Shown here piece by piece: positions 36,216 through 45,323 of a stretch of DNA of 64,000 nt. The DNA lies in NCBI RefSeq assembly GCF_001514235.1, contig NZ_KQ948925.1, positions 683,469 to 747,468 on the forward strand. The letters run 5' to 3'. Source of the DNA: Streptomyces caeruleatus. Its GTDB lineage: Bacteria > Actinomycetota > Actinomycetes > Streptomycetales > Streptomycetaceae. Under the pieces are notes generated by a model. That model was not told the origin of the DNA, did not search any database, and worked only from the letters and a program-made list of their open reading frames with translations. Numbering within the stretch: the stretch's first letter is position 1; every line of letters begins with the position of its first letter. A program made the translations under genes and the position numbers.

Positions 36216-38744
36216 TCAGTCGGTCGGTCCCTCCAGCCAGAGCGTACGGATCTCCGGCGTCCCACGCCCCTCGATACCCTGCGCGAGCAGGGTCAGGCCC
36301 GGCCAGTTCGGCGGTACCCAGAGCGCGTCGGGGTCCCCGCCCGAGAAGTCGGGCCGGTCGCCCAACCAGACGCGTCCCACGCACTCTCCGCCGGCCCATC
36401 CGGTCACCCGGACCTGCGTGGCGTCCAGCCGGATCAGACAGCCGTCCGGCGAGGCCGGCAGGTCGACGTCGAGCCATGCCTCCTCCCCCGGTTTCAGCAC
36501 CAGCGGAAGCCTTACCTCCGCCGTACGGCCGGAGCCGGCGGCGAACGCGGTCAGCAACGCGTCGTCCTGCACCGCGCACGACCACTCCCGTACGGCGTCC
36601 AGGGCGAGGAGTTCGGCGCGCAGGCCGGGTCCGCTCGGGTGGTGCGGCAGCGTGACCGAGACCTGGTGGGTGCCGGCGGTCAGCAGCACCCAGGGGTTCT
36701 CGGTGTGGACGGTCTGCGGCTCCCCGTCGTCCACGCTCACCCGCAGCGGTTCGACGACCCCGCGCAGACGCAGCGCCGACGGGGTGGGCGCGTGGACGGT
36801 ACGGGTGTAGGTGACCGGCGCCGCGACGCGGGTGCTGCTCCAGCCGCCGAGGACCCGGGTGGGCGCGGGTGTCCCGGACCAGTGGCCGTGCACCGTCCAC
36901 AGGGCCGAGACGTCGGTGGTGTCCCGGACCTTCCAGAGGGTGCCGAGGCCCCGCAGCGCGCCGAGGCGGAGCGCGGGCAGACGGGCGTCGTCGAAGTTGG
37001 CGTGGCCCCAGATCTCCACGACGGCCTCGATCGCGACACTGCCCGTCACGTCCCGCACATCGATGCGCCGCGCCGCGCCGAATCCCGCGATCGGCGGGTG
37101 TGTCCGGCCCGCCACCGCCAGGTCGACGATGTCCGCCGCGTCAGTGAGCAGCAGGGCGTCGACGTCCGTCAGATCCGTGCTGGTCCGGTAGGTGCCGCGG
37201 CCCCGGTACACCCCGAGCGACTCCAGCGTGGGCGGCAGCGTGTGCAGCCCGGCCGGCTTCTCGGGAGCCGCGTCGGTCCGTCGCCGCACCTCGCGCACGG
37301 CGGTCCGGGCGGCCTTCGGGGGCCGCTGCGGCGCGTCGGCGAGGTGCACCGTGCCGTCGGGGTCGACCGACCGCAGTCGCGCGGCCTCGGCCGACGGCAG
37401 CACCACGAGCGTGGTCCCGGCCAGGGTCTCCCGCCCGGGCACCGGGATGTCGGTCCGCGTCCCGTCCAGTACGACGGTGACCGGCACATCGGAGGAGAAC
37501 ACCAACACCCCGTCCGCCCGCGCCACCAGGTCCGCCGAGGCGAGGTTCAGGGTGGCGCCGGTGAGCGGCACGTCCACCGCCATCAGCGGGCACGACCCCG
37601 CAGCGACCTCGACCGGCACGCCGTCGACGACCGCCGTGCCGGACGCACCGCCCAGATGCGGTACGGCCACCAGCCGGCCGCCCCCGTCCAGCTCCAGCGC
37701 CGAGGGCTGCGAGCTCGTCGGGAAGTCACAGTCGAGTTCGGCGTACGACACCGTTGGCGCCAGGGCAAGTCGGGGACCCCATGTCTCCACGACCCGGGCC
37801 AGCACCTGCGCCTCGGCGTACTCCGGGCGCTCCAGGCCGGTCGAGGTGACGTATCCGCCGAAGTCGTAGCCGTGGCTCATGAAGTTGCCGGGCCGCCCCC
37901 AGTTGCCGCTCGACGGGGTGTACCCGAAGTTCCAGCCGGACGACTGGAGATAGGGGGCGATCAGCTTGGCGCCGCTCGCCAGCAGCCGCCGCAGCGTCCG
38001 GTGGCGCCGGTTGGTCTCGGTGACCAGCAGCGGCACGCCGCGCTCGGCGACCAGAGCCGCGTAACGGCGCACCTCGGCCTCGATGTCCGGGGAGTCGTCG
38101 TCCGGGTAGAAGTTGCAGGCCGGTACGACTCCGTCCGCCTCGCCCGTGGCGCCCGCGAGGTCGCCCTGTCCGGAGCAGGCGATGAGCGGCACCGTGATGC
38201 CGTGCCGAAGTGCCGTGTCGCGCAGGGCGGTCACATAGCCGGTGCGGTCCGCGCAGTCGAAGAAGTCCAGTTCGTTCTCCAACTGCACCATGATCACCGA
38301 ACCGCCCGCCCCGTACTGGCGCTCCGCCAGCAACGGCAGCACCTGGTCGAACCACGCGGTGACCTGCTCCAGAAAGCGGGGCTCGTTCTGGCGGACCCTC
38401 AGTTCCGGGTCCAGGCCCAGCCATGCGGGCAACGCGCCGCCGTCCCACTCGGAGCAGATGTACGGGCCCGGCCGCGCGATGACGTACAGGCCCTCCTCCC
38501 GCGCGAGGTCCAGGAAGGCGGCGACGTCCCGGCGGCCCTCGAAGGACCAGCGGCCGGGCGCCAACTCGTGGAAGTTCCAAGGGAGATAGACGTCGACGCA
38601 CTGGTACCCCGACGCCCGGACCTGGGCGAGCCGCTCGCGCCACTGCTCCCGGGGGAGGCGGAAGTAGAACAGGGACGCGCACAGCAGGGTGCGGGGACGG
38701 CCGTCGATCCATATGCCCTGGCCGTCTACGTGGATGGTGGTCAC
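36216..38744 (-). CDS. GH35 beta-galactosidase-like glycosidase
   Basis: An 842-residue glycoside hydrolase with no signal peptide. The N-terminal TIM barrel has YQCVDVYLPWNFHE, RPGPYICSEWDGGALPAWL and IMVQLENELDFF. The Glu of ENE is the expected acid/base, and LVTETNRRHRTL is a candidate for the nucleophile region. C-terminal beta domains follow. GTG 38744 overlaps the permease stop by 4 nt. It would cleave beta-galactosides imported by the adjacent transporter. Confidence 0.87.
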   Translation of the reverse strand: MTTIHVDGQGIWIDGRPRTLLCASLFYFRLPREQWRERLAQVRASGYQCVDVYLPWNFHELAPGRWSFEGRRDVAAFLDLAREEGLYVIARPGPYICSEWDGGALPAWLGLDPELRVRQNEPRFLEQVTAWFDQVLPLLAERQYGAGGSVIMVQLENELDFFDCADRTGYVTALRDTALRHGITVPLIACSGQGDLAGATGEADGVVPACNFYPDDDSPDIEAEVRRYAALVAERGVPLLVTETNRRHRTLRRLLASGAKLIAPYLQSSGWNFGYTPSSGNWGRPGNFMSHGYDFGGYVTSTGLERPEYAEAQVLARVVETWGPRLALAPTVSYAELDCDFPTSSQPSALELDGGGRLVAVPHLGGASGTAVVDGVPVEVAAGSCPLMAVDVPLTGATLNLASADLVARADGVLVFSSDVPVTVVLDGTRTDIPVPGRETLAGTTLVVLPSAEAARLRSVDPDGTVHLADAPQRPPKAARTAVREVRRRTDAAPEKPAGLHTLPPTLESLGVYRGRGTYRTSTDLTDVDALLLTDAADIVDLAVAGRTHPPIAGFGAARRIDVRDVTGSVAIEAVVEIWGHANFDDARLPALRLGALRGLGTLWKVRDTTDVSALWTVHGHWSGTPAPTRVLGGWSSTRVAAPVTYTRTVHAPTPSALRLRGVVEPLRVSVDDGEPQTVHTENPWVLLTAGTHQVSVTLPHHPSGPGLRAELLALDAVREWSCAVQDDALLTAFAAGSGRTAEVRLPLVLKPGEEAWLDVDLPASPDGCLIRLDATQVRVTGWAGGECVGRVWLGDRPDFSGGDPDALWVPPNWPGLTLLAQGIEGRGTPEIRTLWLEGPTD

Positions 38745-39676
38745 TTCACTCCCGCGCTTCCGCCGCTGATGTCCATCTCGTACAGGTACTTCTGGCCCAG
38801 GTAGTAGACGATGATCATGGGCAGGGCGAGCAGGACCGAGCCGACCATGACCAGGTTCCACGCCGGTGACTGGCCCGCCGCGGAGGTGCTGGTGATGTAC
38901 TGGATGCCCAGGGACAGCGGCATCTTGGACTCGTCGTTCAGATAGATCAGGGGGCCCATGAAGTCGCCCCAGGTGTGGGTCAGGGTGAAGATGCCGATCG
39001 CGATCAGCACCGGCCACAGCATCGGCAGCATGATCCGCCGGTAGATGCCGAAGAAGCCGAGGCCGTCGACCATGGCCGCCTCGTCGAGCTGGCTGGGCAG
39101 CCGGGAGACGAACTGCCGTACCAGGAAGACGTTGAAGGCGTTGGAGAAGAAGTTCGGCACGATCAGCGGCAGATAGCTGTTCACCCAGCCCAGGTCCCGG
39201 AAGAGGATGAACTGCGGGATCATCGTGATCTGCGTCGGGATCATCATGGTGGCGATGACGATCAGGAACAGCGCGTTCTTGCCGGGGGCCCGCAGCCGGG
39301 CGAAGGCGTAGCCGACCAGTCCGCTGGAGAGCATCTGCCCGGCGACCGAACAGAGCGAGATGATCACGGAGTTGATCAGGAAGCGGCCCATCGGCAGTTC
39401 GGATCCGAAGACCCGGGTGAAGTTCTCCCAGTGGAACTCGGTCGGGAACAGGGTGAAGGAGTTGGTGTTCACCGTCGCGTCGCTGGAGAGCGCGATGGAG
39501 CCGACGAACACCAGCGGCATGGTGAGGATCGCCGCCACGACGATCAGCGTCGCGTAGGTGAACGGGGTGGCCCGGAACGCCCGCACCGTGCCGGGGCCCG
39601 GTCCCCCTCGGGCCTTGCGTTGCGGCCCGTTTCCCTTCGTCCGCTGCGGCGCCGGGGTGGTCAGGAGGCCGGTCAT
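38741..39676 (-). CDS. Carbohydrate ABC permease, MalG-like (operon 2)
   Basis: A 311-residue permease with an EAA loop (QLDEAAMVDGLGFFGIYRRIMLPMLWPVL). The ATG shares one base with the stop of the partner permease (TGATG). The cytoplasmic N-terminus is long and basic (about 45 residues before the first helix). Confidence 0.92.
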   Translation of the reverse strand: MTGLLTTPAPQRTKGNGPQRKARGGPGPGTVRAFRATPFTYATLIVVAAILTMPLVFVGSIALSSDATVNTNSFTLFPTEFHWENFTRVFGSELPMGRFLINSVIISLCSVAGQMLSSGLVGYAFARLRAPGKNALFLIVIATMMIPTQITMIPQFILFRDLGWVNSYLPLIVPNFFSNAFNVFLVRQFVSRLPSQLDEAAMVDGLGFFGIYRRIMLPMLWPVLIAIGIFTLTHTWGDFMGPLIYLNDESKMPLSLGIQYITSTSAAGQSPAWNLVMVGSVLLALPMIIVYYLGQKYLYEMDISGGSAGVK

Positions 39677-40584
39677 CACTTCACCTCGGTTTCGTAGAAC
39701 ACCCAGCGCCGGGCGGTGCGGAATGCGATCAGTGTGAAGACGAGGACCACGAGGAACAGCAGCCAGGAGATCGCCGAGGCGTAGCCCATGTGGTAGTTGC
39801 CGAAGGCCTCGTCGAACAGGTACGGCACCATCGTCTCGGCCCCGTCGTAGGCCGCGCGCAGTTTGCCCTTCGGCACCAGGATGTACACCTGGGCGAAGAC
39901 CTGGAAGGCGCCGATCATCCCCATGATCAGGTTGAAGAAGATGATCGGGGTCAGGTGCGGCAGTGTGATGCTCCAGAACTGCCGCACCGCGCCCGCGCCG
40001 TCGACCTCGGCCGCCTCGTACAGCTCCCTCGGGATGCCCTTCATGGCGGCGAGCAGCAGCACCGTCGCGGCACCCGCGCTCCATGCCGACATCACGACCA
40101 GCGCGGGGATCGCCCAGTCGCCGTCGAGCAGCCAGGCCGGTCCCGAGACGCCGAACAGGCCGAGGGAGTCATTGAGCGGGCCGTTCGGGGCGAGTACCTG
40201 ACGGAAGATCATCGCCGTGGCGACGAGCGGCACCAGGGTCGGCAGATAGATCAGGGTGCGCAGCAGTTTCCTGGCGCGTACCTGCTTGTTGAGCAGATTC
40301 GCCAGCCACAGGCCGAGCACCAGACCGAGCGGGACGGAGACCGCCGCGTAGTAGAAGGTGTGCCACAGCGTCCGCCAGAACCTGGGGTCGTCCGTGAGCA
40401 GCGTGACGTAGTTCTGGAGTCCGACCCAGGCGGGTGCGGTGAACGAGTCCCAGTCGGTCATCGAGTAGTAGACCGACGCGATCATCGGTCCGAACAGGAA
40501 GACCAGGAACCCGATCACCCACGGCGAGACGAACAGATAGAACCAGAGCGCCTCTCGGCGCCGCCGCGTGGTGGTGGTCGCCAT
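39676..40584 (-). CDS. Carbohydrate ABC permease, MalF-like (operon 2)
   Basis: A 302-residue permease with six predicted helices. The EAA loop is ELYEAAEVDGAGAVRQFWSITLPHLTPIIFF. It starts 6 nt after the binding-protein gene and is coupled to the second permease. Confidence 0.92.
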   Translation of the reverse strand: MATTTTRRRREALWFYLFVSPWVIGFLVFLFGPMIASVYYSMTDWDSFTAPAWVGLQNYVTLLTDDPRFWRTLWHTFYYAAVSVPLGLVLGLWLANLLNKQVRARKLLRTLIYLPTLVPLVATAMIFRQVLAPNGPLNDSLGLFGVSGPAWLLDGDWAIPALVVMSAWSAGAATVLLLAAMKGIPRELYEAAEVDGAGAVRQFWSITLPHLTPIIFFNLIMGMIGAFQVFAQVYILVPKGKLRAAYDGAETMVPYLFDEAFGNYHMGYASAISWLLFLVVLVFTLIAFRTARRWVFYETEVK

Positions 40585-40590
40585 CGCCGG

Positions 40591-41874
40591 TCATCCCGCG
40601 GACTTGATGAGGGACTCGAGGTCCTTCTGGAGGGCGGTCAGCGCCTTCTTGGCGCTCTCCTTGCCGAGCCAGAAATCGGCGAGACCGGAGTCGATGGCCG
40701 ATATCATCTCGTTCCACTCGGGGATGAACGGCGCACGGAAGATGAAGTCGCTGGACTCGGCGAACGCGCCCATGTTGACGTCCGACTTCATCCACGCGGG
40801 CTTGAGGAACGCCTCGCTCTGCTGCACCGCGAGGCTTGCTGGTACGTCCTCGCCGTCGTCGATGATCTGCCGCTGCGCCGCGTCCGAGGTGAGGAAGTCG
40901 ATCGCCTTGAAGGCGTTGTCGCGCTGCTGGCTGGTGCGGGAGATGGCCAGGCCGCTGCCGAACGCGGACACGGCCTGCTTCTTGCCGCGCCAGATCGGCG
41001 CGATGTCCCACGCGAACTTGGCGTCCGTCAGACCGGCGGTCACCCAGAAGCCGTTGGCGTGCGTGGCGCACTTCTGCATCGGGAAGGCCTGGTCGCCGCC
41101 GACCTCGGAGCCCATGTCGGCGTAGTCCGCCTTGCTGGGCGCCACCTTGTGCTTGAAGACCAGGTCGCCGGCCCACTGCAGGGCCTCGACGACCTCGTCG
41201 CTGTCGACGGCGGGGCGGCCGTTCGCGTCGATGATGGTGCCGCCGTTCTGGTACGCGAGGCTCCACCACTGCGGGAACCACTCGGCGCCGGTGTACCCCC
41301 ACTGCTTGCCCGGGACGGTGAGCTCCTTGAAGGCGTCCAGCGCGTCGTCCCAGGTCCACTCGGCGGTGGGGGCCTTGATGCCCTTCTTCTCGTACAGGTC
41401 CTTGTTGTAGTACACGGTGATCGCGCCGGAGCGGTCCGGGATCGCGTACAGCTTGTCCTCGTACGTGTAGATGGAGCCGACCGGGCCGAACCGCTTGGCG
41501 GTGTCGAGGCCGGCCTTCTTGGCGAGGTCGTCCAGGGGCAGGAGCTGGTTCTTGCTGGAGTAGGTGTTGACGCTCTCGGCGACCTGCATGATGTCCGGGC
41601 CGCTGCCGCCCGCGATCATCGTCTGCACCTTCTGCGCGTACGCGTCGCTGGGGATCAGCTGGAGCTTGACCTTCAGCTCCGGGTACTTCTTCACCAGCAG
41701 GTCGATGCGCTTCTGGTACGTCTTGCGGTCGGCGTCGCCGCCCCAGACGGTCATGACGAGCGGCCCGCTCGAACTCCCGCTGCCGGAACCGCACGCGGTG
41801 AGCGTCACGACGCCGGCCGCTGCTCCGAGACCGAGAAACCCTCGGCGCGACATCTGGACCTTGTCTACTGGCAT
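40591..41874 (-). CDS. Sugar-binding lipoprotein, Tat-type signal (operon 2)
   Basis: A 427-residue solute-binding protein. The leader has a twin-arginine motif (SRRGFLGLG) and a lipobox (LTAC), so folded export and lipid anchoring are likely. The body has MTVWGGDADRKTYQKRIDLLVKKYPELKV, typical of family 1 binding proteins. ATG 41874 has GAGGAG eight nt upstream. It is the first gene of an operon with two permeases, GH35 and the ROK fragment, which suggests a galactoside ligand. Confidence 0.92.
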   Translation of the reverse strand: MPVDKVQMSRRGFLGLGAAAGVVTLTACGSGSGSSSGPLVMTVWGGDADRKTYQKRIDLLVKKYPELKVKLQLIPSDAYAQKVQTMIAGGSGPDIMQVAESVNTYSSKNQLLPLDDLAKKAGLDTAKRFGPVGSIYTYEDKLYAIPDRSGAITVYYNKDLYEKKGIKAPTAEWTWDDALDAFKELTVPGKQWGYTGAEWFPQWWSLAYQNGGTIIDANGRPAVDSDEVVEALQWAGDLVFKHKVAPSKADYADMGSEVGGDQAFPMQKCATHANGFWVTAGLTDAKFAWDIAPIWRGKKQAVSAFGSGLAISRTSQQRDNAFKAIDFLTSDAAQRQIIDDGEDVPASLAVQQSEAFLKPAWMKSDVNMGAFAESSDFIFRAPFIPEWNEMISAIDSGLADFWLGKESAKKALTALQKDLESLIKSAG

Positions 41875-41947
41875 GGCACGACTCCTCGGTGAAAAGGCGA
41901 ACACGCGGGGAACAGCCCTCGGGAGCCCGGGCCCGGCTTCGAGTGAC

Positions 41948-41980
41948 GGTTAAATTAACCCTCGTCAAATCTCGCTACAA
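41948..41980 (-). promoter_or_regulatory. Promoter with 13-bp palindrome upstream of operon 2
   Basis: On the minus strand TTGTAG (41980-41975), a 17-bp spacer and TAATTT (41957-41952). The -10 lies inside the perfect palindrome GGTTAAATTAACC (41948-41960), a likely operator. The regulator is unknown; a ROK or LacI protein is plausible. The rest of 41875-42071 shows nothing clear. Confidence 0.55.
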
Positions 41981-42071
41981 GACCTTGATTCCTACGAATT
42001 TCAACCTGCACGACTCGCCCACGAGCGGGAGCGGACCGCCCGCGACGCCCTCCGGAACCCGTCGGCGAAGG

Positions 42072-43808
42072 TCAGCCCTTGTCCAGGAAGCGCCGCAGCC
42101 GGGTCAGTGGCCAGGTGTTGATCACGTCATCCTTGGTGAGCCAGCCGCGCTGTGCCGTGCCGACGCCGTAGCGCAGGTTGGCCAGGTGGACGACGGCGTG
42201 GGCGTCGCTGTCAACCGCCAACTTCACGCCGTGCCGCCTCGCTCGCAGGATGTCCTCGTCGCGCAGGTCGAGCCGGTCCGGATGGGAGTTGACCTCCAGA
42301 GCGGTGCCGGTGCGGGCGCAGGCGGCGAAGACGGCGTCGAGGTCGACGTCGATGCCGGGGCGCTTGCCGAGGAGGCGGGTGGTGGGGTGGCCGATGATGT
42401 GGACGTGCGGGTTCTCGCAGGCCCGGACGATCCGCCGGGTCAGTGCGTCACGCCCCTGGTTGAAGTGGGAGTGCACCGAGGCCACGCACAGGTCGAAGCC
42501 GGCGAGGAACTCCGGCGGCCAGTCCACGTCGCCGTCGGGCCCGATGTTCAGCTCGGCGCCGTGCAGCAGCCGCATGCCGGCGCGCTTGCCCCGTTTGCCG
42601 TACGCCCCGTCGAGCTCACGGACGCGTTCGCGCTGGGCCAGGATCCGTTCGTCGGTCATGCGCTGCATGGCCATGTCGGGTCCGTGGTCGGTGACCGCGT
42701 AGTAGGCGTAGCCGCGCTCGGCGGCCGCGGCGACCATCTCCTCCAGCGGGGCGAGCCCGTCGGTGAGGTCGGTGTGGGTGTGCAGGTCGCCCCGGATGTC
42801 CTGCTCCTGGATCAGCTCGGGCAGCTCGCCGCGCAGTCCGGCCTCGATCTCGCCCCGGTCCTCGCGCAGGGTGGGCGCAATCCAGGGCAGGCCGAGACGG
42901 GCGTACACCTCTTCCTCGGTCCGGGAGACGATCTTCTTGCCGGTCTCGGTGTCGAAGAGCCCGTACTCGGAGAGCTTGAGCTTCTGGTGGACGGCCATCT
43001 CCCGGGTGCGGATGTTGTGCGCCTTCGAGCCGGTGAAGTACTGCATCGCCGCGCCCCAGGAGTCCGGCGGCACGACCCGCAGGTCGACCTGGAGGCCCTT
43101 GCTGGTGCGAATCGACGTCTTCTTAGCGCCGTGCGCGATGACCTCCGCGACGTACGGCAGCTCGGTGAAGGCCCGCATGACCGGCTCCGGCTTCGTCGCG
43201 GCGACGAGGATGTCGATGTCGCCGACGGTCTCGCGGACGCGGCGCAGCGAGCCGGCGTAGGAGCAGCGCTTACAGCCGGTGACCTGCGACATCTCGGCGA
43301 CGATGTCCTCGGCGAGGCTCATGGCGACGTCGATCAGGACACGGTCGCCGGAGGACTGGAGCAGGCCGATGCCGTGCAGGATGTTCTCCTCGGTCTTCGG
43401 CCCGAAGCCCTTCAGGTCGCGCAGCCGTTCCTCGTGGATGGCGTCCGCCAGTTCCCCGGTCGTGGAGATGCCCAGCTCTTCGTAGATGACCAGGGCTTTC
43501 TTCGGGCCCAGCGTCGGGATAGCGGTCAGCTGCCGGACGCCGGCGGGGATCTTCGCGCGCAGTTCCTCGACGGCGGAGACCTTGCCGGTGGAGAAGTATT
43601 CGATGATCTTCTGGGCGGTCGACTTGCCGACGTTGGGAATCTCCTGGAGCCCCTTGGCGTCGAGCGTGGAGACGTCGGCGTGATAGCCGCCGACCGACCG
43701 GGCGGCCTTTTCGTAGGTACGCGTCCTGAACGCGTCTCCTCCGGTGATGGAGATCAGGTCCGCGTACTCCTGGAGCAGCGCGGCGACCTCGTCGTTGGAC
43801 CGGGCCAC
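42072..43808 (-). CDS. PolX-type DNA polymerase with PHP domain
   Basis: A 578-residue DNA-repair polymerase/3'-5' exonuclease. Order: helix-hairpin-helix lyase-like region (1-90; EIPNVGKSTAQKIIEYF), second HhH (IPTLGPKKALVIYEEL), nucleotidyltransferase with catalytic GDIDILVA (about 195-200), then a C-terminal PHP phosphoesterase from about 335. The PHP has GDLHTHTDLTDG, AVTDHG, GAELNI, SVHSHF, GHP and DSDAH, which provide the metal ligands. The GTG start at 43808 is followed by ARSNDEVAALLQEYADL; longer in-frame starts read through the dispersed repeat and are rejected. Confidence 0.92.
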   Translation of the reverse strand: MARSNDEVAALLQEYADLISITGGDAFRTRTYEKAARSVGGYHADVSTLDAKGLQEIPNVGKSTAQKIIEYFSTGKVSAVEELRAKIPAGVRQLTAIPTLGPKKALVIYEELGISTTGELADAIHEERLRDLKGFGPKTEENILHGIGLLQSSGDRVLIDVAMSLAEDIVAEMSQVTGCKRCSYAGSLRRVRETVGDIDILVAATKPEPVMRAFTELPYVAEVIAHGAKKTSIRTSKGLQVDLRVVPPDSWGAAMQYFTGSKAHNIRTREMAVHQKLKLSEYGLFDTETGKKIVSRTEEEVYARLGLPWIAPTLREDRGEIEAGLRGELPELIQEQDIRGDLHTHTDLTDGLAPLEEMVAAAAERGYAYYAVTDHGPDMAMQRMTDERILAQRERVRELDGAYGKRGKRAGMRLLHGAELNIGPDGDVDWPPEFLAGFDLCVASVHSHFNQGRDALTRRIVRACENPHVHIIGHPTTRLLGKRPGIDVDLDAVFAACARTGTALEVNSHPDRLDLRDEDILRARRHGVKLAVDSDAHAVVHLANLRYGVGTAQRGWLTKDDVINTWPLTRLRRFLDKG

Positions 43809-43858
43809 GGTTTCAGGGTAGGCGGGGGAGGGGGGTGCCGCGATGTGTTGTTGATCGT

Positions 43859-43936
43859 CTGCGGGTGCTTTGTGGCTGGTCGCGCCCACGCGGCGGAGCC
43901 GCATGTCGATTCAGGCCCGCGCCCCTTTGGGGGCGT
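43859..43936. repeat. Dispersed palindromic repeat, second copy
   Basis: About 78 bp matching 11785-11861, with 25 identical bases at 43871-43895. Stems are GCGGC/GCCGC (43890-43902) and a G/C-rich hairpin at about 43919-43936. It covers the last codons and stop of the aminotransferase gene and could also act as its terminator. Confidence 0.75.
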
Positions 43937-45140
43937 GGTCGAACCGTTCTCCGTTGCGCCAGGTCGGTGGGTGGGCCGGGGTTGCGCCTTCCTTTGTCAG
44001 GGCGGCCGCGATCCTGCGGGCCGTCAACGGGTCGGCCGGCAATGTGTGGGACGCGAACCAGCGGGCCGCCTCCGGTGCGGGAGACGGTTCGGCGAACTCG
44101 GGGCCCGCGTAGTCGTCGAGGGGCGGGTCGTAGATGTAACCGGTGACTATGCCGTGGTCGACCAGACGTTCCACCAGGGCATCGCGGTCGTTGACCAGCA
44201 GCGGGACCCGGAACAGGCACGGCGGGCCGTCGCCGGTGCGACCGCGCAGGGCCGGGGTGGCCCAGGTGGTGCCGGACAGCAGCGAGACGCCGGCCCTGCG
44301 TCGGGCGAGATCGCCGTCGAGCAGGGACATCCGTAGCTCCAACTGCCCGCGGACCAGGGCGCCGTGGCGGGAGCGGAAGCCGTGCAGGTCGACCCGTACC
44401 CAGGGCTCGTACGCCGCCAGGCTCGGGGCGTGGCGGGCGCTGCCGGCGAGGCGGGGGGCGTGCAGGGCCATGCGGAAGTCGTCGCGTTCCAGCAGGCCGA
44501 GGCGCTGCATGGTGCGCCAGACGGGGCGTACCAGGTGCAGGGTGCGGACGGTGGAGCGGGCCAGGGGGCGGAGTGTGGTGGCGAGGTCGTCGCGGAGGCG
44601 GCGTGCGGTGAGCAGGTCGTCGCGCAGCAGTTCCAGCTCGCGCCGGGTTCGTGCGTCGTCGACGGCGAGGAAGCCGCCGGCCATGCCGGCGACGTGCTTG
44701 GACAGACTGAAGGCCGCGGCCTTCCCGAAGGTGCCGATCGGCTGCCCGTCCACATGCGTGCCGATGGCGTGGGCCGCGTCCTCGAACAGGGGGATCCCCA
44801 ACTCGTCGCAGCGACGGCGCAGTTGGACCACCCGGTCGGGCAAGCCGTACAGGTTCGTCGTCAGGACGGCGTCCACGTCGCGCCAGGTGGACTCCGGTAC
44901 GGCGGCCGGGTCGATGTTGCCGTCCCAGGGGGAGACGGGGGCCTGGACGGGGCGCAGGCCGGCCGCGAGGACGACGAAGAGGATCACGTCGTCGTTCACC
45001 GGGGACATCAGGATCCGTGCGCCCGGCCGGCACCAGCGGCGCAGCGCCAGGTAGAGGGCCAGTCGGGCTGAGGGCGTGTAGACGCATTCGCGTCCGATGC
45101 GCCGTGTCATCATCGCGGCGAGCCGCGATCCGTACGGCAT
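43911..45140 (-). CDS. DegT/DnrJ/EryC1/StrS-family aminotransferase
   Basis: A 409-residue fold-type I PLP enzyme related to sugar aminotransferases. FEDAAHAIGTHVDGQPIG provides cofactor contacts, and FSLSKHVAGMAGGFL holds the Schiff-base Lys. ATG 45140 has GGAAGAGG upstream; a GTG six nt earlier is an alternative. The last residues (FDHAPKGARA) are encoded by the dispersed repeat, so the original C-terminus may have been replaced. With the neighbouring GNAT gene it might take part in cell-surface glycan or amino-sugar synthesis. Confidence 0.82.
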   Translation of the reverse strand: MPYGSRLAAMMTRRIGRECVYTPSARLALYLALRRWCRPGARILMSPVNDDVILFVVLAAGLRPVQAPVSPWDGNIDPAAVPESTWRDVDAVLTTNLYGLPDRVVQLRRRCDELGIPLFEDAAHAIGTHVDGQPIGTFGKAAAFSLSKHVAGMAGGFLAVDDARTRRELELLRDDLLTARRLRDDLATTLRPLARSTVRTLHLVRPVWRTMQRLGLLERDDFRMALHAPRLAGSARHAPSLAAYEPWVRVDLHGFRSRHGALVRGQLELRMSLLDGDLARRRAGVSLLSGTTWATPALRGRTGDGPPCLFRVPLLVNDRDALVERLVDHGIVTGYIYDPPLDDYAGPEFAEPSPAPEAARWFASHTLPADPLTARRIAAALTKEGATPAHPPTWRNGERFDHAPKGARA

Positions 45141-45323
45141 GGTCACCTCTTCCGTGGCAGGGTCCGACGAAGGTTCGCCCCGTGCGGGCTGTGCGCGTTC
45201 GCGAACGTCGTTCGAGGACGCCGCTCGGGGTGACGGGGACCGCGAGGGCGGGCATGGCGGAACGACACCGCCGCGCGTGAAGGACGGAGAACTGGAAGGA
45301 CGGGCGGAGGCAGCCCCGTCTGT

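Noticed and set aside
35712..38804. 1030-codon frame antisense to the GH35 gene
   Set aside because: Shadow frame spanning several genes and promoters.
42072..43904. Longer PolX start reading through the dispersed repeat
   Set aside because: The extra N-terminus is encoded by the repeat and unlike PolX proteins; GTG 43808 gives the normal family start.
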